Assembly (NCBI GenBank): GCA_025617745.1
Contig: CM046853.1
Location: 10,742,974-10,806,973, forward strand
Length of the DNA stretch: 64,000 nt
Direction of reading: 5' to 3'
Source: Heliocidaris erythrogramma
Lineage: Eukaryota > Echinodermata > Echinoidea > Camarodonta > Echinometridae
Position 1 is the stretch's first letter. Each line of letters starts with the position of its first letter. Below are positions 58,918-64,000 of this stretch, piece after piece. Position numbers and translations under genes: made by a program. The notes under the pieces are model-generated. The model ran no database searches. It was not told the origin of the DNA and saw nothing but the letters and a program-made list of their open reading frames with translations.

Positions 58918-61900
58918 TTTACATACAGAAACCCCAATAAACATTATGTTGTGTGGTTTGTGTTATGAATAGCGCCATCACAATCTTTATGACGCAGTAC
59001 ATTTATTCATTGAGACATAATTTGTGTCACATCGGAACAGGAGTTACGTTTTTTCTGCGATGGGAATGCTTTGTTATGAAGTTGCAATATTGGCACTGAA
59101 TAATCAAAAGAAGCCTGGTTGTCTTTTTATTATTACTCAAACGGAAAAACATTGTTCATGCTTAACATATTTGAAAAAAATGAAACAAAAAATACTTTTT
59201 TTCTAGTAGTGGATGAGTTATTCAAATCTTTTCTTTGTTAATTGATAGATTTCTAATTTACCCATAATTTTACTATTCTAAAAACTAAAAATAGTTATTA
59301 TAGTAATTATTAAAAATCATTATAATATGTATGCTGTTTAAGATCACAATATAAGTCCTGTGCATGGGTGTAGAGCAGTGTGTGTCAACTACGATATATT
59401 GATCGCGATTTAGGCAATGCTACGATCTAAATTTTAAAACGTGGTTTCAATTTACCTCCCAACGATCTTCCATAGGCATCGGATTCCGAACTGATTTATT
59501 TTTCAGTCGGTGATGATATTTTTCGAAGAATCTTGGGGATATGTATACCTCCCACCCGTTTGATAGCCGGATCAGATGGGGCAGTGAGATGTTATCTAGT
59601 GTCTCATGCTGGTCAAAATTCGGATTTTGGGCGAATTCTCAGCTAGCTCGTTCAGCTTCTCAATACTAGTCCTCGACATGGAATGTTAGAATGCGATTAT
59701 TGGATAAAATATTGGGTCTATAAATTATACAGTCCTACAAAGGGATTTGAATATCTAGAATGCCCTTCCATTGAATAAATTACACCATGAAGTACAATTT
59801 TCAAAGGATTTTTGTTCAACTATCATAATTATTATACGCCTCAGTATCAAAATTCACTCACCGTGATCAACAGAGAATTGATGCAAAACGTTCACATTCA
59901 AATATGAGTGACGGAGAGCAAAATTAGTATAAATTATATTGTCCCACTTAGCATGCCTAGTCAATAACAAAGTTGAATTAAACATGCTTAACACTGATCA
60001 GCTTTTTGCATGTGACCGATGTCAAAGTTTCACTACCGATTTAACCAAACTATCACCTGGATTACAGCTTAGGCTTAAGTTAAGTTTTTGAAGGTTTGAT
60101 CATCGTAAAAACCAAACCATCAATATACCTCGGACATCATCGCCCTTGACCTATGGTGGTCGGTGACGTATTCCGTAATCGAGTTAGGTCTTGCATTCCG
60201 ACATTGCACTCATCACCAAAGATGATTTACGTTAGTGGGCATACTGCACTGAACCATATAGAAAAGCCCGATCATGTATCCTATTACAATCCTTCCAAAT
60301 AAACATAGAGCTTCGCTATCGTTCTAAATCATTTGATCTGATATTGTGTTTACTGAAATATTCTTTTAATAATAGAAATTGGTTAAAACCTAAGGTGTTT
60401 AAATTAAGCCGGCATGATCATACACTTTCGATGTTGGGGTAGAGACACTGAGCATGTGAGGCAATATTATTTTCTCTGTTGATTCATCGTCAGGATCCTT
60501 CTAGAGCAAATGTTATATTTTTCTCCTTTTCAGTTTTATTTTTTTTTAATGGGATTGGGTTTGTTATCGTATTTAACTGTCGTATACTCCAGTTATGTGT
60601 ATATAGTTATATACATAATTGTGTTTGTTTATAAACTTTTGAAAGTACAACTGTATTGCCACACAAGCTCCATTTAATTCAGCTTTTGAAACATTTGAAA
60701 AGTTACCTTTGTCATGTTTGTTTATTTCTGTGTTTAGTACATTTGATTTTGAAATTGATATCGAAATGGTATATAAAGAAAGATTCTCTTTGGCAGCCCA
60801 CGGGCTAAATCACAGCAGGATTTACATTGTAAATTACTATAAAGAGCAATGCATGCAGGGTTTTCAAATTTTTATCACACCATCCGCTCGTTAAAAAGCA
60901 TTTTACCTTAATCAAAATAATTCTCATAATAATTTAACCAGAAACTTCGCTTTGATCGTGTTTTGTCATTTTTCTAATAGACATATCATACACAATAGAT
61001 TAAATCCGTATTATCCAACGCGTGAATTCGTGTAACCACATCATCACGCTATCGTATTATCATCAAATTATCTCTTGGTGAATGAAGATGAATAGAATCA
61101 GAAAAGTGCAATAAGTCATCCCTGTTATCTTCTTATTTCACCGTCCTCTCTCCCCTATATACTCACTGGTTTCAAACAGAAATTGTCGATTGTGCAGAAT
61201 GATTAAAAAGCCTTTAAATATCAAAAATATTCAGCTGTTTTTACATTGCAGGGGTGGGTCATTGATGGGTCAAAGTTAGAAGACGAAATGAAATTAAAAA
61301 AAAAAAACGCGACACCATGTGGAATTTATTTCAAATTCCTTTCTTCACCTGAATAAATAAAATGGATTCTGTCTCTTTTTACAATAGATGTTTAATCATA
61401 TCATCTAAATGTTAAAGGCAAGACCATCTTCTAATTATAATTATTCTTGAGAACTATATGCAATAACCATGATAATTATTCACTAACGTTATCTGGCATG
61501 AATGCGTGTGCGTCAATCAATTTCCAGTAGATTTCATCGACTGAATCCTTGATTTGACATTTCCGACTTCAGAAAGAAAATAATCTATCAGGTAGAAAAT
61601 CGTTTGCTCGCAAATTAGACTAATCGTGGTGATTTAAGACCCTCTTTTTGGCCTGCTTATTCCCTTATTATGAAAGTGTTGATATTATATTTTACACCTC
61701 TTAATCACATAGAATAGTAATGATATGGAATACAATAGAGCTATGAAGATTGACGGGACATTTCAACCAAACATGGCATTTCTCATCAATTTTTTGGATT
61801 TTAATTTCTGTACTCAGTTTTCTCTATCCGACTTCTTGTATTCATTTCTGTTTTATTGTTTCATGAATGGAGGCATGACTGGAAAGGTCTTCAAAGATTA

Positions 61901-62001
61901 GAATACATTATACAAACCAGAAGTGCTAATATAGATATACATTTTCAAAACAAAACGTAAATTCTATATCAGACAATACATACCATATCATACGGCGTTA
62001 T

Positions 62002-62140
62002 GGTTCACTTTTTAAAAGCAAAAACTCTTTTTAAAGTGAACCATAATAATAATAATAATAATATTGCGCTGTATAAAACGGAATATTATTATTATTATTG
62101 TTTTGGTTCACTTTAAAAAGAGTTTTTGCTTTTTAAAATT
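62002..62140. mobile_element. Palindromic element with AT-rich core
   Basis: TTTTAAAAGCAAAAACTCTT with TTTAAAGTGAACC and an (ATA)n run on the left pairs with (TTA)n, GGTTCACTTTAAAAAGAG and TTTTTGCTTTTTAAAA on the right. Arms are about 55 bp around a GCGCTGTATAAAACGG loop. Confidence 0.75.
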
Positions 62141-62299
62141 TAAAACGAAAATTATGATTGACACTTGTACTTGATAACACAGAGATTGGGATATAAGAGA
62201 GGAATTCAAGAATATATAACAAGTTAAATGCCTTTTTTAATGTGGAAAACAGTTTCATTTCATTAAATTATTTAAAATAATTTATTTGTATGAGCTTAT

Positions 62300-62343
62300 A
62301 AGGACCAGTCTTTCTGAAATATATTTCAGAAAGACTGGTCCTT
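62300..62343. repeat. Perfect 44-bp palindrome
   Basis: AAGGACCAGTCTTTCTGAAA, then TATA, then the exact reverse complement of the first part; no loop. It stands alone with no larger element around it. Confidence 0.9.
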
Positions 62344-64000
62344 TCAAATTTAAGCCCATCGCACATAGTACGATCGACTGCCATCCGATTTTAGATATTA
62401 ATCGCAATAACATTAAAAACGGACATTGAAACAAATAAAATCTTTCTGATTGAGGTTCTGAACAATGGTATGATTACTAAACCCATAAGAATTTGTAGCG
62501 TTCTTCCCGGAATAAAAGCCAAATAAGCTTCAAATCGTATAGACAATCGTAGCACTGCTCTGACGTCTCTACAATTCCGTCTTTCCTCCAACTAGCAATG
62601 ACTAGAAAGCTTGCAACAGGCTGTAATTTCGATTGTGTTATATCCATATGCTGATTCTGAACCTTAGCCAAAAATATTCTATGTCTTTAAATGTTCATAA
62701 TCATAATTATGCTATTACATTTTCTTCAGAAATCGGATCGCAGACCGATCGTATAGTGTGCGTTGGGCTTTACAAGTACTGAGAGAGAGAGAGAGAAAGT
62801 ACATGATACGGGAGCAATTTTGGTCCTGTTGATCGAATGGTTCAAATTTGTTTCTAGACATTGCTCGTTAACAATGATTACAGGAACTGCAGAGTGAAAG
62901 TGTTTTTCTCCAACCTTCTTGCTTGTATTAAACGTTGAGGGCTTGACCAACAACATCCGTTTATCATTAAGAGTCTTGTTAAAAGAAGGAAAGTCTGCGA
63001 AAACATATTGGCTTGGTTATCAACATTGACTTTCACATACCAGACAGAATGCCAAATGGAAATAATTTGCAGCAACGATGTTTAGACCCCCTTATATTAT
63101 GCTTTTGCTGTTAAAAGTGAACATGAAATAATTGGGAGCTTACGTGTTGATCCTTGTTTATCTAATTAATTAATTACATGTATTCAAATGTTTATAGAGA
63201 ACTTGAAGGGCGGAAAGTGCACAGTAAATGAGTAAATGATAAGATGGAATTGGCATTTAGACGCTTGGGATTGAATTGCACTGAATTAGATTCAAATACT
63301 TACAAACATAATCTTTAAAACAGCTGATAATTATGCGAAAATGCATCAAAACAAACACTCGTAATCAACTTAATGTACTTTCAATAGTCAAACGTGATGT
63401 TTATTTATGAACAAGGATATTTTTGATGAGATATTAAATTTTGTATCTAACTAATCAAAGGAATATTATTTTCCTATCTGAATTAAAAGTTTAGCACATA
63501 TACAAAAGGAAACATGAAATTCAGGTTTAAAAAAAAAGAGAAAAAGTACACGTATATACGTACAGCAACGTGACATTTCCCCATAATTCAAGAAAACGCT
63601 ACATTGCCAATAATTGGGTATAAAGATGCATCAGCCTGACAAAAATATACATGTATATCTTTATACTATAATCATGGCAATGTTGTTGATATCACTAAAC
63701 AGGTGACGAGGTGAAATGTACCTCAGCTGTCGGGTTGAGCTCCACAAGATTTTCGAACATTCAATAAATTCTCTTGCAATCTGAGGCAGGCACTTATCGA
63801 CAACAATGTGATTTTTTCTATGCCGATTATAGGGGGAGAGGTGGCGGGGGGAGGGGGTCCCTCATATGCTGAATATGTCACAGAGCTATGTTCCTACCAT
63901 TATTGCTTAGGGCATGAGGTATATCGTCCAAACTATACCTCCAAATTAAATTGATATCACAACTTCACAATTATGATGGAACTGCATAAGCTTTACGTTA

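Larger units (their letters stand above)
58918..64000. other. AT-rich sequence to the window end, no gene recognised
   Basis: Apart from the inverted repeats at 62002-62140 and 62300-62343, a short (GA)n run near 62785 and a G-rich patch near 63830-63860, I see no exon with family similarity and no mobile element. Confidence 0.4.

Overview
The window is eukaryotic, AT-rich genomic DNA from a marine invertebrate. It has spliced genes with GT/AG introns, many non-LTR and DNA-transposon relics, and TAGGCCTA-rich stretches. My best guess is an echinoderm, probably a sea urchin; this is inference from protein similarity and repeat style and was not tested.

I can support two host genes. (1) On the minus strand, 1554-9929, a complete nine-coding-exon gene for origin recognition complex subunit 5 (ORC5, 451 residues). 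Every junction has a GT donor and an AG acceptor and the reading frame runs through all of them. (2) On the plus strand, 41977-53773, a twelve-coding-exon gene for a Lifeguard/TMBIM protein (GRINA/LFG1-like, about 352 residues). It has a Pro/Gly/Tyr-rich cytosolic N-terminus and a hydrophobic BI-1-type membrane domain. Its last six-odd codons depend on whether a near-perfect donor just before an in-frame stop is used. The genes are unrelated and show no sign of joint regulation.

The 32 kb between them (about 10-42 kb) is a transposon graveyard. At 12.5-15.5 kb a tandem array is interrupted by a TA-flanked inverted-repeat element, which carries a hAT-like element, which carries a small palindromic element; a solo LTR lies in the same array. 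At 15.7-16.9 kb a hairpin-ended element carries a MITE with a perfect 9-bp target duplication, and its second, unoccupied copy lies at 39.8-40.4 kb. A 20-bp minisatellite (17.7-18.2 kb) is followed by two nested hAT-like elements (18.4-20.6 kb). A CCATGG-rich satellite is fused to an old Ty3/Gypsy fossil (21.0-23.3 kb). Two LINE relics (23.3-28.9 kb) and a small hAT-like MITE with a perfect 8-bp duplication (29.7 kb) come next. Then comes a 6.7-kb Mutator-like element (30.2-36.9 kb) whose 1.7-kb inverted arms are built from a tandem array of its own terminal motif. At 38-41 kb a long inverted-repeat unit contains SINE copies whose head resembles the Alu domain of SRP (7SL) RNA.

Downstream of the Lifeguard gene (53.8-64 kb) I see only MITEs, microsatellites and palindromes. 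The most unusual observations are the self-amplified arms of the Mutator-like element, the 7SL-like SINE with a duplicated upstream module, the four-level nest, and the satellite/Gypsy chimera.
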